Source of the DNA: an uncultured Sulfurimonas sp.
GTDB lineage: Bacteria > Campylobacterota > Campylobacteria > Campylobacterales > Sulfurimonadaceae
Length of the DNA: 64,000 nucleotides
Direction of reading: 5' to 3'
Assembly (NCBI RefSeq): GCF_963662755.1
Contig: NZ_OY759725.1
Coordinates: forward strand, 1,191,781 to 1,255,780
The number at the start of each line of letters is the position of its first letter. Within the stretch, counting starts at the first letter, position 1. The notes under the pieces are model-generated. The model saw nothing but the letters and a program-made list of their open reading frames with translations, did not search any database and was not told where the DNA came from. This document shows positions 8,470-17,819 of this stretch, piece by piece. The translations under genes were made by a program, and so were the position numbers.

Positions 8470-9858
8470 ATGGTTGTTACTCGTTTTGCTCCTAGTCCTA
8501 CTGGCTATCTTCACATTGGTGGTTTAAGAACCGCTCTTTTTTCTTATCTTTGGGCTAAAAAAAATGATGGTAAGTTTGTTCTTCGTATCGAAGATACTGA
8601 TAAAGCAAGAAACTCTCAAGAGGCAGCAGATGCAATACTCAAAGCCTTTGATTGGTTAGGCTTAAAGCATGATGGTGAGATAACTTACCAATCACAACGC
8701 GATGAAATCTATGCAAAATATATAAAACAACTTTTAGATGAGGGTAAGGCTTATAGATGCTATATGTCAAAAGAGGAACTCACACAACTTCGTGAAACTC
8801 AAATGGCAAACAAAGAGCGTACTATGTATGATGGTCGTTACCGTGATTTTGATGGAACTGCACCTGAGGGCATCCAGCCTGTTATACGCATAAAAGCTCC
8901 TCAAAGTGGAGAGATTTTAGTTCGCGATGGAGTAAAAGGAGATGTTAGTTTTCAAGCACAAGATATCTTAGATGATTTTGTTATTGCAAGAGCTGATGGT
9001 GCACCAACTTACAACTTTGTTGTTGCAATAGATGATCATTTAATGGGTATAAATGAAGTTATTCGTGGAGATGATCATCTATCTAACACTCCAAAACAGA
9101 TAGTTATTTATGAAGCTTTAGGATTTGATATTCCTAAATTTTATCATGTACCTATGATTCACAATTCTGAGGGTAAAAAACTAAGCAAACGAGATGGTGC
9201 TACAGATGTTATGGCATATAAAGAGATGGGTTACACTCCTCAATCTTTACTAAATTTTTTAGTTCGTTTAGGTTGGAGTCATGGGGATCAAGAGATATTT
9301 AGTATGGATGAAATGATTCATCTTTTTAATCCAAAAAATATAAACAAATCAGCATCTATCTACAACACCGAAAAACTTGACTGGCTAAATGCTCATTACA
9401 TTAAAAACTCATCAAATGATGAGTTGGCTCAACTTCTAACAGAGTATGACTTGGTTTTAACTTCACACGACAAAAGAGAGATTTTACTAGATGCTATTAA
9501 AGAGCGCGCAAAAACTTTAAAAGAGATGTCAGGACTTATAAAAGAGGTACTTACAACACCTACTTCTTATGATGAAAAAGCTCTAAAAAAAGCTTTTAAA
9601 GAAGACTCTATTGATATTTTAAATGCTTTTAGTGAAAAACTTAGTGCATCTAAAAATCTTCATCTTCCAAGTGATTATCATCATCTAATGCAAGAACTTG
9701 TAGATGAGATGCAAATAGGTTTTGGTAAAATAGGTCAACCTCTTCGTGTAGCACTTTTAGGAAAAATGAGCGGACCAGGACTTGATGTAGTAATGGCTGT
9801 AATCGGAGAAAAAGAGACTGCCCTTAGAATTGCAAATGCTGTAAATAAAAACGCTTAA
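8470..9858 (+). CDS. gltX: Glutamyl-tRNA synthetase (non-discriminating or tRNA-Gln type possible)
   Basis: The 462-residue class I aminoacyl-tRNA synthetase has the HIGH-type motif as HIGG (residues 15-18, in SPTGYLHIGGLRTAL) and the KMSKS-type motif as KLSKR (237-241). LRIEDTD and the C-terminal anticodon-binding region are also present. It charges tRNA with glutamate. Campylobacterota usually carry two GltX paralogues, one of which charges tRNA-Gln for GatCAB; which one this is cannot be told from the sequence alone. The start follows AAAAGG at 7-bp spacing. An ABC transporter gene follows after 22 bp. Confidence 0.95.
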   Translation: MVVTRFAPSPTGYLHIGGLRTALFSYLWAKKNDGKFVLRIEDTDKARNSQEAADAILKAFDWLGLKHDGEITYQSQRDEIYAKYIKQLLDEGKAYRCYMSKEELTQLRETQMANKERTMYDGRYRDFDGTAPEGIQPVIRIKAPQSGEILVRDGVKGDVSFQAQDILDDFVIARADGAPTYNFVVAIDDHLMGINEVIRGDDHLSNTPKQIVIYEALGFDIPKFYHVPMIHNSEGKKLSKRDGATDVMAYKEMGYTPQSLLNFLVRLGWSHGDQEIFSMDEMIHLFNPKNINKSASIYNTEKLDWLNAHYIKNSSNDELAQLLTEYDLVLTSHDKREILLDAIKERAKTLKEMSGLIKEVLTTPTSYDEKALKKAFKEDSIDILNAFSEKLSASKNLHLPSDYHHLMQELVDEMQIGFGKIGQPLRVALLGKMSGPGLDVVMAVIGEKETALRIANAVNKNA

Positions 9859-9880
9859 GTTTTAACTCAATAAGCTATAT

Positions 9881-11650
9881 ATGAACAATAAACCAATAAC
9901 TCTAAAAACTATATATAAGCTTATTTTAGAAAAAAAATCTGCTCTGATTTATGGGCAGATTATCACTCTCTTTGCCATACTTATAAGCATTCCTATACCT
10001 TTGATGTTGCCAATAATGGTAGATGAAATTCTCTTAAATAAACCTGCTCACATAGTAAAAACCATAGATTTTTTTCTTAATGGAACTACTGCTTTTTACT
10101 ATATCAGCATTGTAACTATTGTAGTTATTTTACTACGTTTTATATACTATTTTTTTGGTGTAATTATCACTAAAATCTTTACTAAAATATCCAAGCACGT
10201 TACATTTGAGATAAGAAAACGACTTATAGAGCATCTAGAGATTGCATCTATGAACGAGTATGAAACTTTGGGTTCTGGTGCAATTACGTCAAACCTTGTA
10301 ACAGATGTAAATACTTTAGATGCCTTTATCATCACAAGCGTTAGCAAGTTTGCAACTTCTGTTTTAACTCTTGTTGCAGTAGCTATTGTTATGATTGCTA
10401 TTGACCCTATTTTAGGTATTTTGATACTAATAGTTCAACCACTTATAATGCTTATGAGTAAGAAAATGGCTTCGATTACAGGAGAGTTAAAAAAAGAAGA
10501 AAATAGTGCCATTGAAAAGTTTCAAGACAATATAGCCGAAACACTAGACCTTTACGGACAGATAAAAGCTTCCAACAAAGAAGAGTACTTTTTCTCAGAA
10601 GCTATCTCTCATGCAAAAGAGGTGCAAACAACTTCAAATGAGTATGGCTACATAAGTTCCGCTTATGAAAAACTCTCTTATACTGTATTTTTAGTAATGT
10701 TTGAACTCATACGTGCATCTGGACTGATTTTAGTTGCATATAGTGACCTTAGCATCGGAATGATGTTTGCAATGTTTGGCTATATATGGTTTATAATGAC
10801 TCCTGTTCAAGATATACTCTCTATGCAATACAGCTACGCATCTGCAAAGAGTGCACTAAAGCGAATAAACAAAATTCTTACTCTAAAAACTGAAAAAAGT
10901 GGAACTAAAAAGATAGAAGAAAAAGAGTTAAATATCTCCATAAACAATCTAAATTTCGCATACTCAAACGATAAACCAATACTTAAAAACATCTCACTAG
11001 ACATAGATGTAGGTTCTAAAATAGCACTTATTGGAGCTAGTGGAAGTGGGAAAACAACACTTGCACAAGTTATCTCAGGATTTTATGAAAAAAATAGTGG
11101 CTCATTAAAATATAATGATATAGAAGTAGAAGATATAGACAAAAGCTCACTAAGAAAAAATATATTTTTAGTTCTTCAGATGCCAATACTTTTTAACTCT
11201 ACTCTTAGATTTAACATAACAATGGGAGATAAGTCTATAAGTGATGAAAAAATTTACGAGGCCTTAAAAACTGCTCAACTCATAGATATGATAGATGAGA
11301 TGCCAGATAAACTAGATACTATTGTCGGTCGTCATGGCATCAGACTCTCAGGCGGACAGAGACAAAGACTTAGCATCGCAAGGATGATTATTGCAAATCC
11401 TAGCGTAGTTATATTTGATGAATCAACCTCAGCACTTGATGTTCACACCGAAGCAAAACTTCAAACAAGCATATCGCCACTATTAAAAGACAAAACAGTT
11501 ATAACCATAGCACACAGACTAAGTACAGTTAAAAATGCAGATAGCATCTATGTCCTAGATGCAGGAAATATAGTTCAAAAAGGAACTCACGAAGAACTAG
11601 AAGCCCAAGAGGGACACTATATGGAATTTTTAAAAAGACAACTCTTATAA
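9881..11650 (+). CDS. ABC transporter, fused permease and ATPase (exporter half)
   Basis: The 589-residue half-transporter has an N-terminal six-helix membrane domain (about 20-320) and a C-terminal nucleotide-binding domain. The latter shows Walker A GASGSGKT (about 385-392), signature LSGGQRQR (about 489), Walker B VVIFDES, and the H-loop IAHRLS. This is the MsbA/MdlB-like exporter layout, working as a homodimer or heterodimer in the inner membrane. No partner half-transporter or substrate-linked gene is adjacent, so the substrate is unknown. It lies 22 bp after gltX and may be read from the same transcript. Confidence 0.9.
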   Translation: MNNKPITLKTIYKLILEKKSALIYGQIITLFAILISIPIPLMLPIMVDEILLNKPAHIVKTIDFFLNGTTAFYYISIVTIVVILLRFIYYFFGVIITKIFTKISKHVTFEIRKRLIEHLEIASMNEYETLGSGAITSNLVTDVNTLDAFIITSVSKFATSVLTLVAVAIVMIAIDPILGILILIVQPLIMLMSKKMASITGELKKEENSAIEKFQDNIAETLDLYGQIKASNKEEYFFSEAISHAKEVQTTSNEYGYISSAYEKLSYTVFLVMFELIRASGLILVAYSDLSIGMMFAMFGYIWFIMTPVQDILSMQYSYASAKSALKRINKILTLKTEKSGTKKIEEKELNISINNLNFAYSNDKPILKNISLDIDVGSKIALIGASGSGKTTLAQVISGFYEKNSGSLKYNDIEVEDIDKSSLRKNIFLVLQMPILFNSTLRFNITMGDKSISDEKIYEALKTAQLIDMIDEMPDKLDTIVGRHGIRLSGGQRQRLSIARMIIANPSVVIFDESTSALDVHTEAKLQTSISPLLKDKTVITIAHRLSTVKNADSIYVLDAGNIVQKGTHEELEAQEGHYMEFLKRQLL

Positions 11651-11753
11651 AGTGTCACTAATGTTTTAAAGCCTAGTTTTTAAACATCTTATTAAGCAGA
11701 TATAAATATTCATAGTATTAAACTCTAAATATATAATTTTTTGGAGATTAGTT

Positions 11754-13157
11754 ATGAATAAAGTTACATCTTATGGAGCAGCAGGAACGGTTACAGGGTC
11801 TTGTCACTTAGTTAAACTCGGTTCTATAAATATACTCATTGATTGTGGAATATTTCAAGGTGAGGGGGATGTTGATAATGAAAGAAACTATCATGATTTT
11901 GAATTTAATCCAGCTGAAATTGACTTTCTTATAATTACCCATGCGCATCTAGATCACATAGGTAGAGTTCCTAAGCTTATAAAAGATGGATTTGATGGAA
12001 AAATCATTGCCACAAAAGCAACAAAAGATATAGCAAAAATAATGCTCTTAGATAGTGCTAGAATCTTAAAAGAAGAGTATAAAACCATAAGAAGAAAAGC
12101 TCGTAGAACTGCAAATGAAGCAAATATTTTTGAACCTCTTTATACTGAAGAGCATGTAAAAGAGTTGTTTTTTAAAAAGTGGATTACCCTAGAATACTTT
12201 GAGACATTCAAACTACCAAAGCACATCACAGTAACACTAGCAAATGCAGGTCATATTATGGGAAGTGCTTTTGTTATGTTAGATTATCAAGAAGAAGATA
12301 AAACAAAACGTGTAGTTTTTTCTGGAGATATCGGAAGTCAGCACAGACTTATACTTGATCCGCTAGATAGCACAGACAAAGCGGACACTCTCTTTATAGA
12401 ATCAACTTATGGAGACAGAAAACACAAACCTCTTCAAGAGAGTATTGATGAGTTTAAAAATGCCATCATAAAAACATTGGATAGAAATGGAAATGTCATC
12501 ATTCCATCTTTTGCATTAGAGCGTACTCAAGAGATACTATGGTTACTTCATGAGATGGACGCAAATGGAGAACTTCCAAGATGCAGAGTCTTTCTTGATA
12601 GTCCCTTGGCGATAAAAGCGACTAGATTATACAACAAAAACCCTATTCACCTTAGTGATGAAGTTGAATTTCATGCCTTAAATGAAGATGATCCATTTTC
12701 GTTTGAATCTTTAGAAACAACTTCTACAAGGGAAGAGTCTCTAACTATAAATAAGGTAAAAGAAAAAGCTATCATCATAGCTGGAAGTGGGATGTGTCAT
12801 GGCGGTCGTGTTATGCATCATCTAAAACATCGTCTTTGGAATAAACTAAACAGCATTATATTTGTAGGTTTTCAAGTTGAGGGAACTTTAGGGCGTAAAA
12901 TAATTGATGGTGAAGAGTATGTAAAAATTTATGGAGAAGACATAGTAGTAAAAGCTCAAATACACACTATAAACGGCTTTTCAGCTCATGGAGACCAAAA
13001 CGATATGATAGAGTGGATAAACAACTTTAAAAAGTTAAAAAAACTATACCTCATTCACGGTGAGCTTGATAAAATGGAAATCTTTGCAGATGCAATAAAA
13101 GATAAACTAAATCAAGATGCCACAATAATGGAGTATGGAGTTAGTGTTATTTTGTAA
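11754..13157 (+). CDS. Metallo-beta-lactamase fold ribonuclease-like protein (beta-CASP)
   Basis: The 467-residue protein carries the metal-binding HAHLDH motif (residues 63-68), GHIMGSAFVML, SGDIG and ESTYGDR. Its C-terminal Zn-dependent RNA-specificity segment includes IIAGSGMCHGGRVMHHLK, FVGFQVEGTLGR, FSAHGDQ and LIHGE. This order matches bacterial beta-CASP proteins related to CPSF73/YsgA, which cleave RNA with two zincs in the cytoplasm. It is a stand-alone gene. A nuclease role is inferred from the family; no tRNA or rRNA gene is nearby to suggest a specific substrate. Confidence 0.85.
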   Translation: MNKVTSYGAAGTVTGSCHLVKLGSINILIDCGIFQGEGDVDNERNYHDFEFNPAEIDFLIITHAHLDHIGRVPKLIKDGFDGKIIATKATKDIAKIMLLDSARILKEEYKTIRRKARRTANEANIFEPLYTEEHVKELFFKKWITLEYFETFKLPKHITVTLANAGHIMGSAFVMLDYQEEDKTKRVVFSGDIGSQHRLILDPLDSTDKADTLFIESTYGDRKHKPLQESIDEFKNAIIKTLDRNGNVIIPSFALERTQEILWLLHEMDANGELPRCRVFLDSPLAIKATRLYNKNPIHLSDEVEFHALNEDDPFSFESLETTSTREESLTINKVKEKAIIIAGSGMCHGGRVMHHLKHRLWNKLNSIIFVGFQVEGTLGRKIIDGEEYVKIYGEDIVVKAQIHTINGFSAHGDQNDMIEWINNFKKLKKLYLIHGELDKMEIFADAIKDKLNQDATIMEYGVSVIL

Positions 13158-13171
13158 AAACCATAAGAAAA

Positions 13172-13195
13172 GTCACGCCTCAAAAGAGATGTGAC
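13172..13195 (-). terminator. Rho-independent terminator of the 52-residue gene
   Basis: On the minus strand a stem (GTCAC and CTC pairing with GAG and GTGAC, with two non-canonical pairs) is followed at once by TTTTCTT. It lies 30 bp past the stop of the small minus-strand gene. It may also stop plus-strand transcripts from 11754-13157, where its T-run is weaker. Confidence 0.5.
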
Positions 13196-13225
13196 AAAAA
13201 AGAGAATCGCTAAGAAGTAATCTAC

Positions 13226-13384
13226 TTATTTTTGAATAAATTTACCACATTTTTTAACTTCAGTACCGCCAAACTCTTGAACCTCTCTAGCAGTTCCATT
13301 TTTTGCTATTACTTGTCTTTTACATTCATCTTTAGCTATACATTTTTCGTTTAAACATCCAATATCTTCTGGAACTTGTGCCAT
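13226..13384 (-). CDS. Small four-cysteine protein of unknown function
   Basis: I place the start at the ATG at 13384, giving 52 residues (MAQVPEDIGCLNEKC...), because an AAGGAA ribosome site lies just upstream; a longer frame exists but lacks one. Four cysteines (residues 10, 15, 21 and 46) in C-x4-C-x5-C-x24-C spacing suggest a small zinc or Fe-S site. A TATAAT promoter lies 30 bp upstream and a terminator downstream, so it looks like an independent, well-expressed unit. I do not recognise the family. Confidence 0.65.
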   Translation of the reverse strand: MAQVPEDIGCLNEKCIAKDECKRQVIAKNGTAREVQEFGGTEVKKCGKFIQK

Positions 13385-13413
13385 AATATTTTCCTTAATA
13401 ATTTTATTTTGCA

Positions 13414-13419
13414 ATTATA
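13414..13419 (-). promoter_or_regulatory. Putative -10 box of the 52-residue gene
   Basis: TATAAT on the minus strand followed by TGC, with the gene's ATG 30 bp downstream and AAGGAA between. It overlaps the 3' flank of the OmpR-type regulator gene. Confidence 0.5.
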
Positions 13420-13427
13420 ACAATAAA

Positions 13428-14099
13428 TCAGTTTAACTTTTTCATCATATAGCCAAAACCACGAACATTTTCTAAAATATCTTCTTTCAATTTTAAACGA
13501 AGTCTGTTTACAAGTGAACGGATAGTTGAGGATTCAACATCATTACCATCCCATATAAAAGATTGGATATTTTCATCGGTGATTATTTGTCCTATATTTT
13601 CAACTAACAAAAGCATTAAAGCGTGCTCTTTTTTTGTAAAAATCTGAAGTTCATCTTTGTAGTAGAGTTGATTTATGCTTTTATCAAATTTGTAGTTTTC
13701 GCCTATATCAATAACACTACTCTCTTTTTCTTCCATCTTGTTCTTAACTAAAATCAAATTATTTATACGAATATAAAGCTCTTTAAGATTGAATGGTTTT
13801 TTAAGATAATCATTGCATCCTATATTAAAAGCAGAAGAAATATTGTCTATATCATCATAAGCACTTATTATAATTTTTGGTGTTGTTGGATATAAACTTG
13901 AGATTACTTTTAAACACTCCAAACCACTAACAATAGGTGTATTAATATCTAAGATGTAAAAGTCATACTTTTGTTTTTCAACTATTTGTAAAACATCTTC
14001 GCCATTATCATAAACATCTACTAGATACTCACATGAAAGTAGATACTTTTGTATAGACTTTGATAACATCAACTCATCTTCAAGAAGTAAAATTTTCAT
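13428..14099 (-). CDS. OmpR/PhoB-family response regulator
   Basis: The 223-residue regulator has a receiver domain with an acidic cluster LLEDE and phospho-acceptor Asp51 in ILDINTP. The C-terminal winged-helix DNA-binding domain (about 130-222) includes LTKKEHALMLLLVEN, ESSTIRSLVNRLRLKL and VRGFGYMM. It should bind direct DNA repeats as a dimer. Its ATG directly abuts the stop of the upstream receiver-kinase gene, so the two form a two-component pair. A tandem 11-bp repeat at 15306-15327, in the divergent promoter region, is a candidate target. Confidence 0.92.
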   Translation of the reverse strand: MKILLLEDELMLSKSIQKYLLSCEYLVDVYDNGEDVLQIVEKQKYDFYILDINTPIVSGLECLKVISSLYPTTPKIIISAYDDIDNISSAFNIGCNDYLKKPFNLKELYIRINNLILVKNKMEEKESSVIDIGENYKFDKSINQLYYKDELQIFTKKEHALMLLLVENIGQIITDENIQSFIWDGNDVESSTIRSLVNRLRLKLKEDILENVRGFGYMMKKLN

Positions 14100-15245
14100 C
14101 TACATACCTTCTGTTTTATGCTCTTTTGAAAAAATATATCTAAATGATGTTACATTGTGTTGTGAAGATTTTACATCTATGTTTATATTTTCTTCTTGGC
14201 AAATGTTGTGGACTATACTTAAACCAAGCCCTAAACCACCCTTATCAGAAGTTTCTCTATAAAAACGCTCAAATATCTTTTGTGTTTGACTTATCATAGG
14301 ACCTTGGTTTTTTATCTCAAAAAAGACGCAAGCATTTTGCAAGCCTATTGAAACATTGATTGTTGTTGATTTGTACGAATATTTGATAGCATTAGATAGA
14401 GTGTTATCAATAATACGTTGTAATCTTGATTCATTAAAGTTTATATCTTCAAGATTAGGGACACCAACTATCAAAGAGATATTTAGCTCATTTTCTTTTG
14501 CTATACACTTAAAATACTCAATTCTTGATTTTATAAAATTTACTAAATTTATATTTTTACGAGGATACACTATATGATTATGTTGCATAAGATAGGTCAT
14601 ATCTTCATAACTATTTTGTATGATTCTTGCTCCAGCTTCTATGGAGTCCAAAGACTCATTATCTATGCCTTGCATCTTGAGTAGGTCTATATTTGTTATG
14701 ATTACAGCGAGTGGAGTGTTTATCTCATGAATAGCATTTTTTAAAAAGTTTTTTTGCTCATCTAGTAGTTTTAATGCATATTCTTTAGAATCTTCGAGTA
14801 GTTTTTTATTTTTTTCAAGTTCCAAGTCATAATCTATCTCTTGCATAAGATCTATCAAAGCATTTAACATATCGTCTAAATCTACAGGTTTTAAGATAAA
14901 TCTATTTACACCACACTTTATAGCATCTACAAAAATCTTTTTATCATCATAAGCAGATATTGCTATAACTTTTTGCTTAGGGACTATTTTTTTTATGAGG
15001 TATGTTAGCTCAATACCAGTTTTTGAACCAATCTGAATATCTGTTACAAGCATAACAGGTTCACCTTGTTGTATAAGTTTTTTGTATGTAAACAGTGCAT
15101 CTTCAACGTTCATTTGTGTATGAACCTCAAGAAAAAACTTACTTAAAAATGTTTTTAAGCTTTCCATTACAGCTTCATCATCTTCAACAAGTAAAACAGT
15201 TTTACCTTTTGCTAGTTCTTTTAAAGCAGCTATTTTCTTTATCAA
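14100..15245 (-). CDS. Receiver-histidine kinase hybrid (REC-HisKA-HATPase)
   Basis: The 381-residue cytoplasmic kinase has an N-terminal receiver (Asp69 in LVTDIQIGSKTG) and a coiled linker. A HisKA domain with phospho-acceptor His173 (KNAIHEINTPLAV) follows, then a HATPase domain (TLSNAIKYSYKS, IFERFYRETSDKGGLGLGLSIV). It has no membrane segment, so it is probably switched by phosphorylation of its receiver or by a partner. It is cotranscribed with the OmpR-type regulator directly downstream and diverges from the RR-X1 gene at 15378. The receiver-first layout resembles kinases that relay signals from another phospho-donor such as CheA. Confidence 0.9.
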   Translation of the reverse strand: MIKKIAALKELAKGKTVLLVEDDEAVMESLKTFLSKFFLEVHTQMNVEDALFTYKKLIQQGEPVMLVTDIQIGSKTGIELTYLIKKIVPKQKVIAISAYDDKKIFVDAIKCGVNRFILKPVDLDDMLNALIDLMQEIDYDLELEKNKKLLEDSKEYALKLLDEQKNFLKNAIHEINTPLAVIITNIDLLKMQGIDNESLDSIEAGARIIQNSYEDMTYLMQHNHIVYPRKNINLVNFIKSRIEYFKCIAKENELNISLIVGVPNLEDINFNESRLQRIIDNTLSNAIKYSYKSTTINVSIGLQNACVFFEIKNQGPMISQTQKIFERFYRETSDKGGLGLGLSIVHNICQEENINIDVKSSQHNVTSFRYIFSKEHKTEGM

Positions 15246-15305
15246 AAAAATTCCTTTTGTGAAAGTACATGATTATACTTGTTAAAATATTTAGCTGCAC
15301 TTAAT

Positions 15306-15327
15306 TTTTGCAACACTTTTGCAACAC
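15306..15327. promoter_or_regulatory. Tandem 11-bp direct repeat, candidate response-regulator site
   Basis: TTTTGCAACAC occurs twice in perfect tandem (15306-15316 and 15317-15327), between the divergent receiver-kinase gene and RR-X1. An 11-bp period places both copies on one DNA face, as for OmpR/PhoB-family regulators, and such a regulator is encoded at 13428-14099. No other function is evident. Confidence 0.5.
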
Positions 15328-15377
15328 TAAAGATATATTATTTTACTTACAAATATATAAAAAATTAGGTAAAGCAT

Positions 15378-16379
15378 ATGAATATATCCAAAGAACTAAA
15401 AGTTTTTGCAAAAGATTTAACTCTTTTAATTGTAGAAGATGATAAAGAGTTAAACAACGAACTTGTAGAGATATCAAATCTTTTTTTTAAAGATGTAAAG
15501 TTTGCATATGATGGAAAAGAGGGTTTAGAAGTTTACAAACAAAAGCATTTTGATATAGTTTTAAGTGATATAACTATGCCTCATGTTAATGGGATTGAAC
15601 TTTCTAAACAAATCAAAAATATAAATAGCAACCAAAACATAATCATTTTATCTGCTCACAGTGAGATTTCACACCTTATAAATCTTATAGATATTGGTAT
15701 AAAACAATTTGTTCACAAACCATTTAGTGATGAAGAGTTTTTATACCGCTTATTAAAAGTTTGTGAAAAGATAGTTTTGTCCAAAGATATTCAAGAAGAT
15801 AAAAAAGACAAAGAAGTTCCAGTAAAAAAGGAAATAAAAGTAGTTGAAACAGAAGAAAAAGTAGTAGAAACAAAGGTACAAACTATGACTAATCATATAC
15901 CACTTGATGTAAATGACTTTTTTGCTTCTCTACAAAATGACACAGTAGCTTGGGGTGCAATAGCTGGAGATATAAATCTACTTTTAGAACTAAATGAAGA
16001 TTTTGAAAGTTATATAAGTCTTATATATACAAACAAACTAAATAACAACGCCCTATATTCAATCAGTTCAATTTTAAAAAAAATGTACACAATCTTAACT
16101 CAAATAGCTGCAATGTCTAGCATGACTAATGTATTGTTTAATCTTGCTAATTTTGTAGAAGAAGTTGACTACTCACAACTAAACGATGAACAAAAAAACA
16201 AGTTTAAAATACTAGAGTTTATATATGATGATATCTCAAGATTTATAGAGACTGTCTTTGTTTATAAAGATGCCATAGATATTCACTATCTTGAAGACTC
16301 TCTAAATAGCTCTATAGAACAACTAAAACAAAGCATCTACAACCTTCCTTTTGAAGAAGAAGAATTGGAGCTATTTTAA
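15378..16379 (+). CDS. Response regulator with unassigned helical C-terminal domain (RR-X1)
   Basis: The 333-residue protein has a receiver at about 10-130 (VEDD, phospho-acceptor Asp64 in LSDITMPHVNG, HKPFSDEEF). A Lys/Glu-rich linker (about 138-170) follows, then a C-terminal all-helical domain of about 150 residues that I cannot assign. It contains SISSILKKMYTILTQIAAMS and FIYDDISRFIETVF. The domain recurs in RR-X2 at 26397-27386, and both end in an acidic tail finishing in Phe (EEEELELF here). It overlaps the next kinase gene by one base (TAATG) and heads the chemosensory run. It is not a DNA-binding, GGDEF or CheB output domain. Confidence 0.88.
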   Translation: MNISKELKVFAKDLTLLIVEDDKELNNELVEISNLFFKDVKFAYDGKEGLEVYKQKHFDIVLSDITMPHVNGIELSKQIKNINSNQNIIILSAHSEISHLINLIDIGIKQFVHKPFSDEEFLYRLLKVCEKIVLSKDIQEDKKDKEVPVKKEIKVVETEEKVVETKVQTMTNHIPLDVNDFFASLQNDTVAWGAIAGDINLLLELNEDFESYISLIYTNKLNNNALYSISSILKKMYTILTQIAAMSSMTNVLFNLANFVEEVDYSQLNDEQKNKFKILEFIYDDISRFIETVFVYKDAIDIHYLEDSLNSSIEQLKQSIYNLPFEEEELELF

Positions 16380-17800
16380 TGACTGAACTTGAAGAAAAGT
16401 ACTATCTTGCAAGTACTACCGATAAGGATGGCATTATCCTAAGTGCTAGTAAAGCTTTTTGCGAAATAAGCGGTTACTCAAAAGAGGAGCTAATAGGTAA
16501 AAATCACAATATTGTTCGCCATCCTGATACAAAAAAAGAAACTTTTAGTACTATGTGGGAGACTATAAATAGTGGAAAAATTTGGAAAGGTAAGATAAAA
16601 AACCTTAAAAAAGATGGAGGTTTTTTCTGGGCAGACTCTACTATAGAGCCTGTTTTTGATGAAAATGCAAATATAATAAAATATAAAGCCATCCGCTTTG
16701 ACATCACAGATAAAATAGAACTCTTAAACCAACAAGCACTAAACTTTAAAGTTATTAATGATTTTAAATTACTTGTAGATACAGCCAATATTGGTATAGC
16801 ATTTTTAAACTATGCTGGGCTTTTTGTAGAAGTAAACCCTTACATCGTAAATCTACTTGGCTACAAAGAAAAAGAACTTTATAAGATAGGATGTATGGAT
16901 CTTACAGCTGAAGAGTTTTTAGAAAACAATATCACTATATTAGAAAACATAAAAAACTCAGATGAAGCAGTAAAAAGTATAAAACAGTGCATCAAAGGTG
17001 ATGGTTCACTTGTTTGGGTTGAGGCTACGTACAAAATATTTGATAAAGAAAGAATACTTTTAGTTTTAAAAGATATAGAACCCTATAAACAACTTGAAGA
17101 GAACAACAAACTAATGCTTGCACAGTCAAAACAAGCTGGAATGGGTGAGCTTTTATCCATGGTAGCACATCAATGGAGACAACCACTAACAACACTCATA
17201 ACAATACTCTCAAAGATGAAAATAAAATACTCACTAGGAAATCTCTCTAAAAACGACTTTGAAAATGATTTTGCCAAAGCTAAATCTACTGTATTTCATC
17301 TCTCTAAAACTATAGATACTTTTTATGAATACTTCAAAGAAAAACAAGGAAACAAAATCTCCATAACTATGCTCTTAGATAGCGTAAATGGCATAATCGA
17401 ACCTATCTTAGAAGTACATGAGATAAGTACTATTTTAGAGTGTGAAGATGATGATTTATTGGTTGATGATAGAGTTGATCAAGTTATCTTAAACATATTT
17501 CAAAATGCTAAAGATGTTTTGATAAAAAATAATATCGATACTGCAAAATTCATCAAAGTAACTATATTTGTAAATGAAGCAAAAATGCTTGTTATTCGCA
17601 TAAGTGACAACGCAGGAGGAATACCCGAAGATATACAACACAACATCTTTGACCCATATTTTTCAACTAAATCAAAAAATGGTTCAGGACTTGGTCTTTA
17701 TATGTCTAAAAATATTGTAGAGACTCAAATTGGCGGAAAGTTAAGTGCATACAACACCGAAAGTGGTGCATGCTTTGAAATACTAATACCACAAAATTAA
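16379..17800 (+). CDS. PAS-PAS histidine kinase
   Basis: The 473-residue soluble kinase has two PAS domains. The first (about 5-110) carries ISGYSKEELIGKNHNIVRHPD, of the Aer-like type. The second (about 130-235) carries GIAFLNYAGLFVEVNPYIVNLLGY. HisKA has phospho-acceptor His264 in VAHQWRQPL, the form common in Campylobacterota. HATPase motifs NIFQNAKD, DNAGGI and GSGLGLYMSK are intact. The Aer-like first PAS could bind FAD or haem and sense redox state, which is an inference. It lies between RR-X1 and a CheY protein, the likely phosphotransfer partners. Confidence 0.92.
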   Translation: MTELEEKYYLASTTDKDGIILSASKAFCEISGYSKEELIGKNHNIVRHPDTKKETFSTMWETINSGKIWKGKIKNLKKDGGFFWADSTIEPVFDENANIIKYKAIRFDITDKIELLNQQALNFKVINDFKLLVDTANIGIAFLNYAGLFVEVNPYIVNLLGYKEKELYKIGCMDLTAEEFLENNITILENIKNSDEAVKSIKQCIKGDGSLVWVEATYKIFDKERILLVLKDIEPYKQLEENNKLMLAQSKQAGMGELLSMVAHQWRQPLTTLITILSKMKIKYSLGNLSKNDFENDFAKAKSTVFHLSKTIDTFYEYFKEKQGNKISITMLLDSVNGIIEPILEVHEISTILECEDDDLLVDDRVDQVILNIFQNAKDVLIKNNIDTAKFIKVTIFVNEAKMLVIRISDNAGGIPEDIQHNIFDPYFSTKSKNGSGLGLYMSKNIVETQIGGKLSAYNTESGACFEILIPQN

Positions 17801-17819
17801 ATTTAATTAAAGGAAAAAA

